DNA of 64,000 nucleotides from Nannochloris sp. 'desiccata' (taxonomy: Eukaryota; Chlorophyta; Trebouxiophyceae; Chlorellales; Chlorellaceae): positions 930,001 to 994,000 of the forward strand of contig JAGTXX020000011.1 in the NCBI GenBank assembly GCA_019044685.2, given 5' to 3'. Below the pieces are notes generated by a model. That model was not told where the DNA came from and did no database searches. It was given only the letters and a program-made list of their open reading frames with translations. Every line of letters starts with the position of its first letter. Position 1 is the first letter of the stretch. Shown in pieces: positions 1 to 10,437 of the stretch. The translations under genes were made by a program, and so were the position numbers.

Positions 1-1627
1 TCGACGGAAGGGCACACGCTAAGATCTCGGTATCTACTTCTTCTGCTTGAGCAGCTAAAACGTATTTTAAACCTTGAAGGCCCCCATGCCGTGCTTCCCA
101 TTCCGAGCATTCAGCTAGCATACGTAACGCATGCAATAGTCGCAGCAGAACCGGACGAGGAACTGCTCTGGCCACCATGCCCAGCGCTTGAGCAGTGGTC
201 TCTCGAACGGGGGCAACTACTTGATCAGAGAGATAGTCCCCAAAACGATCTAAAGCGAGAGTACAGAGCATATGAATAGCACAATCTTCTAGCCAGCTGG
301 TGTTGGACTTCATTGCTGCCACTACATCTATTTTATGTACACCAATTTCCGCTCCTGCAGCAGCTGCTGCCGGTGCTATGGCCATGCTTCCAATCAATTG
401 AGGTCTTCCTGTACCTCCTGCAGCAGTCCATCCACCAGGAGGGTCTTCCAACGGTGCAATTACACCTGCACTACGCGCTTGTGTGCTTAAAATCTCACGC
501 AATGCTATAGCAGCGCCGTGCCTGACCTCCCACATCGGGTGGAGTAAATCAACACACAGTTGATCACAAAGAAACTGGAAAGGCCAATGACCTGCTAATA
601 TAGCTTGCCATTGAGAATCTAGAGCTTCAGCTTCTTCAGCGACTGCAGCTTCAGATATCTCTGTACATGTAGCGTCAGTTTGGGGACTTTCTGCTTGTTT
701 TTGAGCTACTTTATTATCGGTTCGTGACTTTTTTGCTGCTCTACCGTCGCTGTTGCCTTCTCCTATGGGACCTCGTTTTCTTGCAGATTTCGCTTTTCGA
801 AGAGCTGCAGCACGTTCACGAGCGCTCATTCCACTCATGTCCTGTAACAATTCAGTCGCTCCTTTCCTCTGTTCAGGTTCACCCTCGTTTCCCGCAGTTG
901 TGGTGGTTGCCGCAACTCCCGCTCCTGTATCTTCAACTCCGCCATTGTTAGAAAAAAAATCTTCGTCCTTTAGAAAATCGGAAGTATTAATAAATTCCCC
1001 AGCAGCTCCACTCAACCCCATTCTTTTTTGCATATTCACTCGCTGCTGTGCTATGCTATCAGCCCGGCTGACTCCTCCACGCACAGCAGGCAAATCATAC
1101 TCGTTGCCAGCGGAAGCAAGGAGAGGTGTTCCTTGTTGAACTACAGTGGCCACGTTAAAGGTATCAAAAGAAAGTAGAGATGATGTAGTAGCTGTATTGG
1201 TGTTTTCATCTGAGAGGGCTGTTTCAGGTCTTATTGCTTCTGCAAGTGATTCTAGATTGATTCCTGCTGCGAGTGCCAAAGTTGCCGGTGTGTGATGTGC
1301 AACGTGATCTGCAATCTTGCCTAAACAGTGTGCTGCTGCGACGCGAGCATCCCATTCTTTGTGACGAAGATGGCGAGATACTTGTTGGATGACTGCGGTT
1401 AATTGGGCAGGGTGGGCTGCAACGATGGCTGCTATTTGTTCTGCTGCAGCTCGGCGTGTTTCTGGTGAGGAGCCACCTGCAAGATGTTTATCAGAAAATT
1501 TCGAGGATTAGCTAACAGAACATGCTTTAATATATATATTCATTGCACTATAATCTTTTCTAGACGAACCATCTATGAGCCGCAGGAGCTTTTGCAGCCT
1601 AGAACCGCCTTGCTGGGCGGAATTCAT
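1..1627 (-). CDS. BTAF1: TATA-binding-protein-associated factor BTAF1/MOT1, N-terminal part (partial at left edge)
   Basis: Snf2-family ATPase that strips TBP from DNA; only the first ~511 residues are in the window, so the ATPase domain lies beyond the left edge. Exons are 1570..1627 and <1..1476, joined by a 93-nt GT-AG intron in phase 1. The start at 1627 puts a short helical segment (RLQKLLRLID) first, as in known MOT1 N-termini. HEAT-like helical repeats follow, then the family's conserved stretch around GNEYDLPAVRGG, a basic linker (RKAKSARKRG), and the MOT1 signatures WPFQFLCDQLCVDLL, WEVRHGAAIALREIL and LALDRFGDYLSDQVVAPVRE. The frame stays open from 1476 to base 1. It is transcribed away from the methyltransferase at 1935, leaving a ~300-bp shared promoter. 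Confidence in the family is high; exact exon 1 is slightly less certain. Confidence 0.9.
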
Positions 1628-1934
1628 TGATATTGATTTTTGATCAGATTAAGATCAGGCTATATATTCGCAAATCTAACAATTTATTACCTCAAGCTGC
1701 GCAGCTGGAGTTGAGTAATATACTGCATTGATTTTTATTTGAAAACTTGTCCCAAAATGGGGGTAAGTATAGACAAATTGATAAAAACCTTGAGGAATTA
1801 CTTGGTAGTCCTGAGGAAAGAATTCAAGCATTTTCTTGAAACCTCGTCATTTTTCAGCCCATAAACCGACTTAGGTTCCTTCATTTTAATTGGAACAGCA
1901 TATTTACTAACTTGCAAAACTTGCAATCTTCGAC

Positions 1935-2925
1935 ATGGCTGCCTCTAACGTAAGTCTGTGAGCTGTTAATCTTTCAAATCTTTGATCTCTCCGCCGGTGA
2001 TGACAATAATGTTTATTTATTCTTTTCTGTGCTTCCTGTGCAGAATGACGAAGTCAAAGAGAAAATTCACAAACAGTGGCTTGAATTCGCCCCTGGATAC
2101 AGTGAAATTGTATTACATGGCACTTTTATGCCGCAAGTCCATGCCGCTTTTGTGGATTCATTGAAGCCGCTGCTGCATGACAGAGACGAAGTGAAGATCT
2201 TAGATGTCGCAGCTGCCAGTGGAGAACCGTCTTTATCTCTTGCTGCCGCTCTTCCCAATGCGAAAATCATTGCTACAGACTTGGCTGAGAGTTATCTCCC
2301 TTTGGGTAGAGCTCGGGCAGAGGCTGCCAACCTCTCAAAACAAATTTCTTTTGAAGCAGCAGATGGTGAAAACTTATCGCAATTTGCAAATAATTCATTC
2401 GATGTAGTGACCTGCAGTTTAGGTTTAATGTTCTTCCCCAACGAATCAAAAGGATTAAGTGAGTTCTGTCGTGTGTTGAAACCAAATGGTATTTTGGCCG
2501 TGACTGTTTGGGGAACCCACGTGCCTTTCTTCACAAAAGCGATGGAAGTAGCCAAGAAAATCACTCCTCCCGAAGCTTCACCACCCAGTGCACCAGTAAA
2601 CACAGCGCAACGCTTTGGAGATGGAAAAGGTCTCTGTGAATCAATCACAATATCTGGATTTACAGACCTTGAACACCAAGAGTTGGAGATTACTTTCAAG
2701 TTAATTAATAATGAAACAGGTGGGGACTGGTTTGATCAGCTTTGGAAGACGCCTTTCCCATTAAAAGCTGCAGTCATGCAAGCAGTCCAAATACCAGGCC
2801 ATGAGAATGCCAAAGAAGAGGCAAGAGCGTTGTTGGCGGCAGATTACGGAGACTGGGTGAAAGATGACGGGTCCCTGGTTATGCCTGGCAATATCTGCAA
2901 CTTTATTATGGCTAAGAAGGCGTGA
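1935..2925 (+). CDS. class I SAM-dependent methyltransferase (UbiE/type-11 fold)
   Basis: Exons 1935..1949 and 2044..2925; the first exon encodes only MAASN and joins in phase 0 across a 94-nt GT-AG intron, giving 298 aa. The SAM-binding motif I is ILDVAAASGEPSL with a downstream acidic residue in IIATDLAESYL. The post-motif FDVVTCSLGLMFFPN and FCRVLKPNGILAV are typical of the UbiE/type-11 family, where the product is made on a small molecule such as a quinone, sterol or other lipid-like acceptor. No transit peptide or membrane segment is apparent, so a cytosolic enzyme is likely. The substrate cannot be told from sequence. Confidence 0.8.
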
Positions 2926-3114
2926 TCGGTTGCTTGTATGAAATGTTTACTTAAGTACATACCCTGTGATGCACATTTTCTTTTTATTATATATTGGCAG
3001 CTACGGACAATCAAATCACCCAACAAGGAAAGAGAGAATTTATAACCAATGAATTAAACCGCGTTCTATCCACACTGTGCATTGTACAGACTTTTTTATA
3101 ATAAAACCCGAGTC

Positions 3115-4677
3115 ATGATGTTCAGTTCTTGTAATAGACCGCGGTTGTACACCGTTTTTGGCCTTGCAGCAATGTCATTCATTTCCTTTCCTTGGGTTGT
3201 GCAGGCTTCTTCTGAACGTCGGCAGCTTATCCAAGGAGAGGCAACTGTTAATGAAGACGTATCCACTATCCCTGTAGAGGACAGGTGGCCTTATACTCTT
3301 GCGCTATGCGTTTGCAAAAATGGAATTCCAACTTCAGTTATCTGTGGCGCCACTTTAATCCACCCTTATGTCGCCTTGACAGCAGGCAGGTTGTACACTA
3401 TATTCTTGAAATGTAATAAGATTAAGTCGTACTAATGTTTTCGCTATTCATAACCCAAAATCTTGCAGCTCATTGTCTAAAATCAAGGAATGACGCCCCA
3501 CTTCCTCCTCCAAGCGATGTGTGCGTTGTCCACGGGACAACTAATATGACTGAAGGACTTTCAAATTATAACAACTACACACTTATAGCATCAAAGGTGT
3601 GGTCGAAACAGACAATGTCATTCATGTTCTTCAAATTTTCTTTTCTCCGCCCACCGCCTCTGTTGATACTTCAATTCCTAATTAAAACTTTCTTAAATTA
3701 TAATACCCGTGTAGGAGTATGCCATTTATCCATCATACAACCAACTCAAAGAATTGGGCGAATTTCACATCACAGGAGATGTTGCTCTTCTCTTTTTAAA
3801 TGAACCAATTTTGGCACCCGCACAGCCAGAGAGTTATATTGCTTCAAGTACTTCAAATCCTGGCTACGCTCTGCTTCCCAACCCTAACCAAAACTGGGAT
3901 AGATTCAGTTTTGCATTCTTTGGTGTTACTATCGGATGGGGGCTTACTGAAAATGCGACAAGGACGTACAACCAACCTGGAGATCCTGAACCACAACGCC
4001 TCGATGTCGAGAGGTAATTTAAAAAACATTCACCTCTTCTTACAAGTTTCAGTTATACACCTCTCCCTTCATTTAACCCCTTTGTTTGCATGCGCAGAAT
4101 CACTTTTCAAGTGGCAATGACCCCCGAAGAGTGTAGAAGCCAACCTTTATTCTACGGAACCAAAAATCAACCCGAGGACACCTTTTGCGGCGCCTGGTTT
4201 GGTGGCTTTGAAAACTTATTTGGCAGTGGTGGAGATAAAATCGTTTCTACTATCTGTAGAGGTGATTCTGGCGGTGGTTTGGTTATTCCAAGTACTATTA
4301 TCGATCCCTTTGGTTTCCAAGGAGACGTCCAAATTGGAATCGTGTCTGCTGGCCCCCCTTGCCCCTATACTCCTTTCAATGACTCGATCGTGTGGCCTGC
4401 AGAGTACGTTGATGTCTCTCAATACGTGCCTTGGATTCACGATGAAATGAAGGCTAGAGGGTATACTCCCTTGCGTGTGGCGACGAGTCCGTTGGGCAAA
4501 GCTTACAAAAATCAAACGTGCTTCCCTGGAAATTGTTATGAAGAAAATGTGATGGAAGGTGTCTTGACTGGTGATGATAGCGACAATTCAAATGCGAAAA
4601 CATCTAATGCAGCTGGTAAGGTGAATGCGATTATGGCTTCTTTGGTTGGAATCGTGGCTGCACCTATGCTATTCTAA
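3115..4677 (+). CDS. secreted trypsin-like serine protease (S1 family)
   Basis: Exons 3115..3385, 3469..3596, 3715..4013 and 4098..4677, 425 aa. The N-terminus has a hydrophobic signal-like stretch (VFGLAAMSFISFPWVVQA). All three S1 catalytic residues are visible: His in TAAHC, which is created across the first splice junction; Asp in GDVALLFL; and Ser in CRGDSGGGL. The first intron must use a GC donor (GCAGGT after base 3385): the nearby GT alternative gives a stop within nine codons and loses the catalytic His. The last ~20 residues are hydrophobic after a small-residue/basic stretch (NAAGKVNAIMASLVGIV), resembling a C-terminal membrane or GPI-attachment tail. Substrate unknown. The gene ends just before a repeat-like block at 4691. 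Confidence 0.8.
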
Positions 4678-4690
4678 AACAGAGTAAAAA

Positions 4691-5000
4691 AAACATTTTG
4701 CGTGGGAGCTTCGCCGGTCTGTGTAGTACCAGCTTCCAACCTTGAAGGATCTGCCCCCATGCATGCATTGTATTCTGCAGCCTAGGTTTCATTTCACAAT
4801 GAATCATTGATACCTTTAGTTTGACTCGCAACAGCTTCCTCCCTGAGCAGCATGGAGCCTGCAGCGGCCACCGCCGATTTTGAATCACAGCCTGGGGTCT
4901 TGCCTACAGCAACAGAATCCCAGCCCGCAGTCCCTGTTGAACAGTCTTCTCAAGCACAGTCGCTTTCTAATGAACGCACAGGTACGAGGTGGAGATTCTC
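4691..5000 (+). repeat. dispersed mobile-element-like repeat, copy 1
   Basis: This block is clearly related to the minus-strand sequence of 36290..36735. Shared words in the same order include CAGCTTCCAACCTTGA, CCATGCATG, TTCATTTCACA, GCAACAGC and CTCCCTGAGCA. In both copies an ATG follows directly and opens a reading frame beginning M-x-P-A, with FESQP-x-VLPTATESQP shared exactly at protein level. Here that frame (from 4852) runs only ~57 codons to a stop near 5023. It reads like the 5' end of an element's coding region left as a fragment between the protease and the orphan gene at 5183. About 160 further bases up to 5182 are AT-rich, and I see nothing in them. Confidence 0.7.
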
Positions 5001-5182
5001 GCTGGCCGGCGGTGTGCTATGGTAAGGAAGTAAGGATTTGTTTTCCTTGGGTATTTCCCCTCGATTTTTCATGATTAAGATTATTGTGACTGGTGTGACA
5101 TATTTTTTCTTCCATCGTATTACTTACAACTATAAGTGCTGTAGCGGACTAGTTATTAAAAAATATGTGCAAAAAAATGAAC

Positions 5183-5584
5183 TTAAAACAAAGGTGGGGT
5201 GTGTTGCTGGTCCACCTCGAAGGCTTTGCTTTTTAAATTTTCAAATGGGGTTGATAGACGGAGCTCTTCAGCGCTATCTTGAACATTATGGGCTATAAGT
5301 TCTTGCTTATTCCAAGTAGAAGCAGCCCCACGGTTTAGTGCATCATCATCAAAAGGGTTTATTATCGGCCGGGTAGGGGAAGGAGAGGCTGTTTCACCTC
5401 TTAGATAACTCCGTTTCCTTGCATTATATCGCCGCGGCTGTGTATATGACCTACCCCTAGATACTTTACCGCCTAATAAAGGCTCGTCCACCGTGTCCGA
5501 CATGCCGCAGCAAGTAGTTAATGCATACCAGACGCTGAGGGATAATTTTTTCAAAACTCTTGAAATTTTATGTGCTGGCGGCAT
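5183..5584 (-). CDS. hypothetical protein, 133 aa, possibly truncated
   Basis: Open frame from an ATG at 5584 with a good TATA-like box (TATATA at 5624-5632) about 40 bp upstream, supporting transcription on this strand. The N-terminal third is basic and hydrophobic (MPPAHKISRVLKKLSLSVW); the middle is Arg/Ser-rich; then comes NPFDDD followed by KQELIAHNVQDSAEEL. An NPFD-type motif followed by such a helix faintly recalls plant SNAP-25-type SNAREs, but no SNARE bundle follows. The 3' side runs into the repeat copy at 4691-5000, so the gene could have lost its 3' part. I do not recognise it with confidence. Confidence 0.4.
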   Translation of the reverse strand: MPPAHKISRVLKKLSLSVWYALTTCCGMSDTVDEPLLGGKVSRGRSYTQPRRYNARKRSYLRGETASPSPTRPIINPFDDDALNRGAASTWNKQELIAHNVQDSAEELRLSTPFENLKSKAFEVDQQHTPPLF

Positions 5585-5814
5585 TGGGCAGCAATTTAGG
5601 GCACTCAATCTATGTTTCAAACGCTATATATACTTATACTATGCTCCATACCTTGCCCAGAGTACATAAACACGCCTGAAGCCATTCCGAAGTCGGTGTC
5701 GAAAACTTGCTGCTGAGCAGTGCTGTGGCTTTTGATGCTGTCAAAATTATTTTTACTCCCGCTTGCTCTCTGTACAGAGCAGAATCGATTATTAACTTCA
5801 ATCTATCTAATAAA

Positions 5815-6885
5815 ATGGTATTCAAACTTTGCACTGGGAGGACTTCCCACGTCTTCCCTTCGAATCTTTCTCAAAAATTGAACTTGAATCAAAACGCATC
5901 ATCTCCTGGAGGTCCAAATCTTTCTCTTCACTCTCCCTGCTCTTTACCCATCACTAGCAATATTCCCATTAAACAGCTTAAGCTAATGAATGGGCCTCGA
6001 AGAGCTGCTATTGGCATCGTCAAAGCTGAACAAAAATCTGCATCGTCGTCTTCATCTGCCGTCACCCCTGAAATTATTTCTGTTGCCCATGAGCTCGCCG
6101 ACGCTGCTGCAGCCGTAACCGCCCCATACTTCCGCACCGCAGTCCCCGTGGATATTAAAACTGACGCGAGCCCTGTCACAATCGCTGATCGCCAAGCTGA
6201 GATAGCGATGAGAGCTGTGATAAATTCCCGCTTTCCGAGCCATGCCATTTTTGGAGAAGAACAAGGCTACACTCCAGGCACTAGCAATAAAGATAACAAT
6301 AATCACAGTGGAGAATATATGTGGGTCATTGATCCAATAGATGGAACAAAATCCTTTATTACAGGCAAACCGCTGTTCGGCACTCTCATTGCTCTCCTTC
6401 ACAATGGCCGTCCAGTGCTTGGAATAATCGATCAACCAATATTAAAAGAACGCTGGCTAGGTGTATCCGGTAAACCTACTACACTAAACAATAACCCAAT
6501 ATCTACTAGACTGTGTGCAGAAGTAAGTTCTGCATATATGTACGCAACGACACCTCACATGTTTACTGGCGCTTCTGAATTGGCGTTTAATCGATTGCGT
6601 GATCAAGTACGCATTCCTTTATACGGCTGCGATTGTTATGCGTATGGGTTACTCGCTGCTGGGCATTGTGATTTAGTTGCTGAAGCAGATCTAAAACCGT
6701 ATGATTATATGGCTTTGATACCTGTTATTCAAGGTGCCGGAGGGGTTATTACGGACTGGAAGGGGAAAGAGCTGTGTTGGAGTACTGAAGAAGCAGCACA
6801 AGGCGAAGCTCCTCCTGGGGAAGTGCTAGCTGCAGGGGATAGCACGTGCCATATAAAAGCCCTAGAATTGCTTGCGTGGAAGTAA
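5815..6885 (+). CDS. HISN7: histidinol-phosphate phosphatase, IMPase-like, plastid
   Basis: Dephosphorylates L-histidinol phosphate in histidine biosynthesis; the plant type is an inositol-monophosphatase-fold, Mg-dependent enzyme. Intronless, 356 aa from the ATG at 5815. The first ~75 residues are Ser/Asn-rich with few acidic residues, as expected for a plastid transit peptide. The IMPase metal site is seen as FGEEQG (about residue 148), WVIDPIDGTKSF (about 172) and EADLKPYDYMAL near the C-terminus. The order and spacing match plant IMPL2/HISN7 rather than canonical inositol monophosphatase, although that activity cannot be ruled out from sequence. It runs convergent to HisRS, another histidine-related gene, 207 bp away; whether this is meaningful is unknown. 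Confidence 0.85.
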   Translation: MVFKLCTGRTSHVFPSNLSQKLNLNQNASSPGGPNLSLHSPCSLPITSNIPIKQLKLMNGPRRAAIGIVKAEQKSASSSSSAVTPEIISVAHELADAAAAVTAPYFRTAVPVDIKTDASPVTIADRQAEIAMRAVINSRFPSHAIFGEEQGYTPGTSNKDNNNHSGEYMWVIDPIDGTKSFITGKPLFGTLIALLHNGRPVLGIIDQPILKERWLGVSGKPTTLNNNPISTRLCAEVSSAYMYATTPHMFTGASELAFNRLRDQVRIPLYGCDCYAYGLLAAGHCDLVAEADLKPYDYMALIPVIQGAGGVITDWKGKELCWSTEEAAQGEAPPGEVLAAGDSTCHIKALELLAWK

Positions 6886-7092
6886 TTAGAGAGAAAGTAC
6901 CGTACCCTCTCTTGGAAATTTAAATTTAAACTTGAACCTGATGTTTATTAATGTTTGTTTCTTGGAGTAAATGTGAACTGAAATCAAATTGAAAAATATA
7001 AGATTATCTGTTAAGAAATCAAGTAAAACAACAACATGGACGAGAAGAAACAAAACACAACCCAACTAGACTTTCTGTCATCGTCTGGTTTT

Positions 7093-10000
7093 CTACTTTG
7101 CACCACCATCTTCCCCTTCTTTAGCAGTCGCAAACACCACCCTTCTCTCCCCCTTGGTCGCAACCCTTGCCAAAGCTACTACAGCTAACTCACTCTCAGC
7201 TACTACTTCTTCAGTTCCAGCATCGAGGTCTTTTAATTTCACAACGCCTTTTGAAATCTCATCTTCTCCGAACAACACCATGTAAGGAATACCAGCTTTT
7301 AAAGCATACCCCAACTGATCTGCCATTTTAGGGTTTGGTTTAAACCCGAATTCAGCCTTCACACCAGCAGCCCACAGTTTTGAAGCTAATTGCATTCTCT
7401 TTTTCTGTAAGCCGTTCCCAATTGACGCCACCAGCACTTGTGTCTCAGTTTCTCTAATAGTGCCATTGGCTGCAGCAGCTTCTGCTCGCATTTGGGATTC
7501 CATAATAGCAAAAACACGTTCAATTCCAATAGAAACACCCACTGCAGGTACTTCTTTGCCACTAAACATACCCACCAGCTTATCATACCGCCCCCCTGCA
7601 GCTATGCTACCGACATTGCCACCTAGAAGAACAGCCTCATAGATAACACCTGTATAATAATCAAGCCCTCTCGCCAAAGAAAGATCGAAGACAATAGGTC
7701 CCAATGCATCCATGCCTTCTAGAAACTCAAATAAGATTTTTAATTCAGCTAATGCAGCAGCTGACTCTGGGTGGATGGCCAACGGGTGCGTTGCCTGTCC
7801 CTCTGCCTCTGCTGTTAATTTGTTCAGTAACTCCATTGGTTTGCCTCGTAATATGACAAATTCTCCAATACGATCTGCCACGTCACCCGGTAACCCTTTT
7901 TCCTCAGTCATTTCGGCACGGACTACCTCCCAAGGCTCTTTATCTAGTTTGTCAATGGCAGAACAAATAGGACGGAATTTCTGAGGCGGGACCCCAGCAA
8001 TGTCCAACATCGCATCTAACAACTTTCTATGATTTAGTTTTACTTCATATTCACCTAAATCCAAGTCATCTAGAATCTCAACGAGTACTTTGAGTACCTC
8101 TGCATCGGGTACCATGGTTGAATAGGCACCAGCAATGTCAAAGTCACATTGAAAGAATTCTCGGAATCGACCTCTGTTCATTTGTGGCTGATCTCTTCGA
8201 TAGACTTTTGCAATGTGGTACCTTTTAATAGTAGCAATACTGTTGAGAGCGACATATCGTGCAAATGGTACGGTCAAATCGTACCGTAATGATAATAATT
8301 CACCACCTTGATCTGCTAAATCGTAAATTAACTTTGAATCTTCTCCGTATTTTCCAGTCAAGGTCTCTCGTAATTCAAAGACGGGAGTGTCGATAGACAC
8401 CGCCCCGTGGCGTTTGAATACGGAAGTTATTTTATTGAAGGCGACTTCACGGATAGCCATTTGATCCGGGTAGAAATCTCGAGCTCCTTTTGCGATTTTG
8501 GGTTTCCGCTGAACTGCGTTTGATTCAAGGACGGATGTTAACGCTGCCATGAGTTGGACCAAAGCAGGTCCAGCAGGGTCAAGTTGGGAATTGATGGCAA
8601 CGCTAGCGAAACGGAGCTGTTGCGCTGCGGTTTCGGGGTCTTCAAGGGATAAACTAAGAAGCTGAGCGGCAAGGCTGTCGAAACTGGCAGAGGCGGGAGT
8701 GGAAACAGCAGAAGCAACGACAGCAGCGGCAGCAGTACCTTCCAAAGTCTTGCGTAATAAAGAAGTACCAAGTCCTAAAGCCATTCCAGTAGCCTCCCCT
8801 TTGCCCTTCTTCTCTTTCTTCTTCTTTGCAGCCTTGCCGACCCCGTTGGCAGCAGGCTCAGCAGCAGGTGCTTCAGCAACAGGCTCAGCAGCAGGTGGTT
8901 CAGTAGCAGGAACACCTTCTTGAATACGCAATGATACCACAGCAGCTAATGTTTCAGACTGTATAGCTTGTTGAAGCACACGTAAAGCGCAATACGCAGC
9001 ATCCGCTGCTGCCAAAGACGGCGCGGGGTCATCAGGCACCACTACTGCCACAGTGACACGAGCCACCTGCTCTTGTACAGCTTCAAAAGAAAGCATAGAA
9101 GCGTTTGCTACACCACCTAGACCAGTCTGTAGTGCACCGACGGACGCAGCACCATCTTCAGGAATAATGCTAGGTAACCGCTCAATAAGAGCTGCCGTAC
9201 GTTTCAAACTGAGCGCAGCACAGCGCAGCAGTGATGTCGCCACAGCAACCATCGCAGTAGCTAATGCTGGAGACGCAACTTGCAACTTTTCACCATTTTT
9301 ACCAGCGGGGAGAGCTGCACTGGAGAGGATTGCCTTAACGGGAGCGGAGGCGACGGTGATGTCGTGCAGTGCAGCCCCGTGGACAAAGGGCACGGCAGTT
9401 AAAGAAGGAAGCACACCTGCCCCAACTTTCTTAGCATTAACTTGTCGTGATTCTGCCAGCATGGCACGGAGTGTATCTGCTATGTCAACAGCGCCTTTAT
9501 GGGGAAGAGACTCTGTAATGTCCACATCGAAAGCTTTGACATCAGCCTGAAGGGCTTCTGCCGAGAGCGCTGCGACAGCAGTGGCAATATTTACCAATGC
9601 TTTTCCAGATTGAGTGCAAATAGCTCCAGTTCCAGCAGAAACAGCCTGTCCATCTTCAAGCACAGCGCGTTCCTCCACGCTCAGTCCTGGGAGGGTCTCA
9701 ATGCCTGCAGTTTTGAGAGCTTCAAGGATAGGCACGTTGCCTCCAGCGGTGGCTGTGCCGATGCCATGAAAAGCGTTGGCCAACGCGTGAAGAGCAACGC
9801 CATCGGTGGCGCCGAGAGGGAGAGATGGGTATACTTGTGTGTTGAGCATAGCTTCCAAGGTTTGAACAATATCAACTCTGCACTTGCTTTTACCATTGAT
9901 CAAAGTTTGCAATTTGAAAAACAATGCGGCGCGAGTTTGGGCGCAGTCGAGACGTTCTGTGGTCGTCACATCACCATTGGTAGGAGGGGCTTCTTTTTCA

Positions 10001-10143
10001 AACGATTTAGGTGGAGGGCTCTCCTTCTTAATGCGGTGAGCGGCAGCAGCATCGACTTGAATCTGATGGCCAACCACAACACGAAGAACGTCCTCAAGCG
10101 AACGCTGGCCAGCGCCCACAATATATGCCTTGTGGACTACCAT
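7093..10143 (-). CDS. histidyl-tRNA synthetase with long plant-type N-terminal extension
   Basis: Charges tRNA-His. Intronless, 1016 aa. Residues ~548-1016 are a full class II HisRS: GARDFYPDQ, RYDLTVPFARYVA (motif region), the motif 2 loop KVYRRDQPQ...GRFREFFQCDFDI, the histidine-binding ARGLDYYTG, and a C-terminal anticodon domain. Residues 1-545 form an Ala-rich helical region like the extension of land-plant cytosolic HisRS, distantly related to the ammonia-lyase fold, followed by a Lys-rich linker (KAAKKKKEKKGKG, ~437-449). The lyase-like part shows no recognisable active-site tripeptide (Ala-Ser-Gly), so it is probably structural or for interaction. The first residues (MVVHKAYIVGAGQ) do not look like a transit peptide, which fits a cytosolic enzyme. 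Confidence 0.93.
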   Translation of the reverse strand: MVVHKAYIVGAGQRSLEDVLRVVVGHQIQVDAAAAHRIKKESPPPKSFEKEAPPTNGDVTTTERLDCAQTRAALFFKLQTLINGKSKCRVDIVQTLEAMLNTQVYPSLPLGATDGVALHALANAFHGIGTATAGGNVPILEALKTAGIETLPGLSVEERAVLEDGQAVSAGTGAICTQSGKALVNIATAVAALSAEALQADVKAFDVDITESLPHKGAVDIADTLRAMLAESRQVNAKKVGAGVLPSLTAVPFVHGAALHDITVASAPVKAILSSAALPAGKNGEKLQVASPALATAMVAVATSLLRCAALSLKRTAALIERLPSIIPEDGAASVGALQTGLGGVANASMLSFEAVQEQVARVTVAVVVPDDPAPSLAAADAAYCALRVLQQAIQSETLAAVVSLRIQEGVPATEPPAAEPVAEAPAAEPAANGVGKAAKKKKEKKGKGEATGMALGLGTSLLRKTLEGTAAAAVVASAVSTPASASFDSLAAQLLSLSLEDPETAAQQLRFASVAINSQLDPAGPALVQLMAALTSVLESNAVQRKPKIAKGARDFYPDQMAIREVAFNKITSVFKRHGAVSIDTPVFELRETLTGKYGEDSKLIYDLADQGGELLSLRYDLTVPFARYVALNSIATIKRYHIAKVYRRDQPQMNRGRFREFFQCDFDIAGAYSTMVPDAEVLKVLVEILDDLDLGEYEVKLNHRKLLDAMLDIAGVPPQKFRPICSAIDKLDKEPWEVVRAEMTEEKGLPGDVADRIGEFVILRGKPMELLNKLTAEAEGQATHPLAIHPESAAALAELKILFEFLEGMDALGPIVFDLSLARGLDYYTGVIYEAVLLGGNVGSIAAGGRYDKLVGMFSGKEVPAVGVSIGIERVFAIMESQMRAEAAAANGTIRETETQVLVASIGNGLQKKRMQLASKLWAAGVKAEFGFKPNPKMADQLGYALKAGIPYMVLFGEDEISKGVVKLKDLDAGTEEVVAESELAVVALARVATKGERRVVFATAKEGEDGGAK

Positions 10144-10437
10144 TATATCTTGATAAAATATATTTTAAATGCAAATAGTGTCAAGAGGGAGCGGGTTTTT
10201 TGTTGAGAGTTCAAAAATACAATTTTTGCTTAAACAGCTAAAATGGGGTTTATAAATGCAATTGACAATACATGTGAATATATCGCATGCATGTTACATT
10301 ATGCGTTCCAAATGCATCAATTTTAAATCTACTTAATTGACCATTTAATGTTTACTGTGATGGCATACAAAATTTAAAATTGCCTGCCTCTAAGGCCTAG
10401 CACCCTTAACCATAAAATTTCATAAAATATTTCTACA

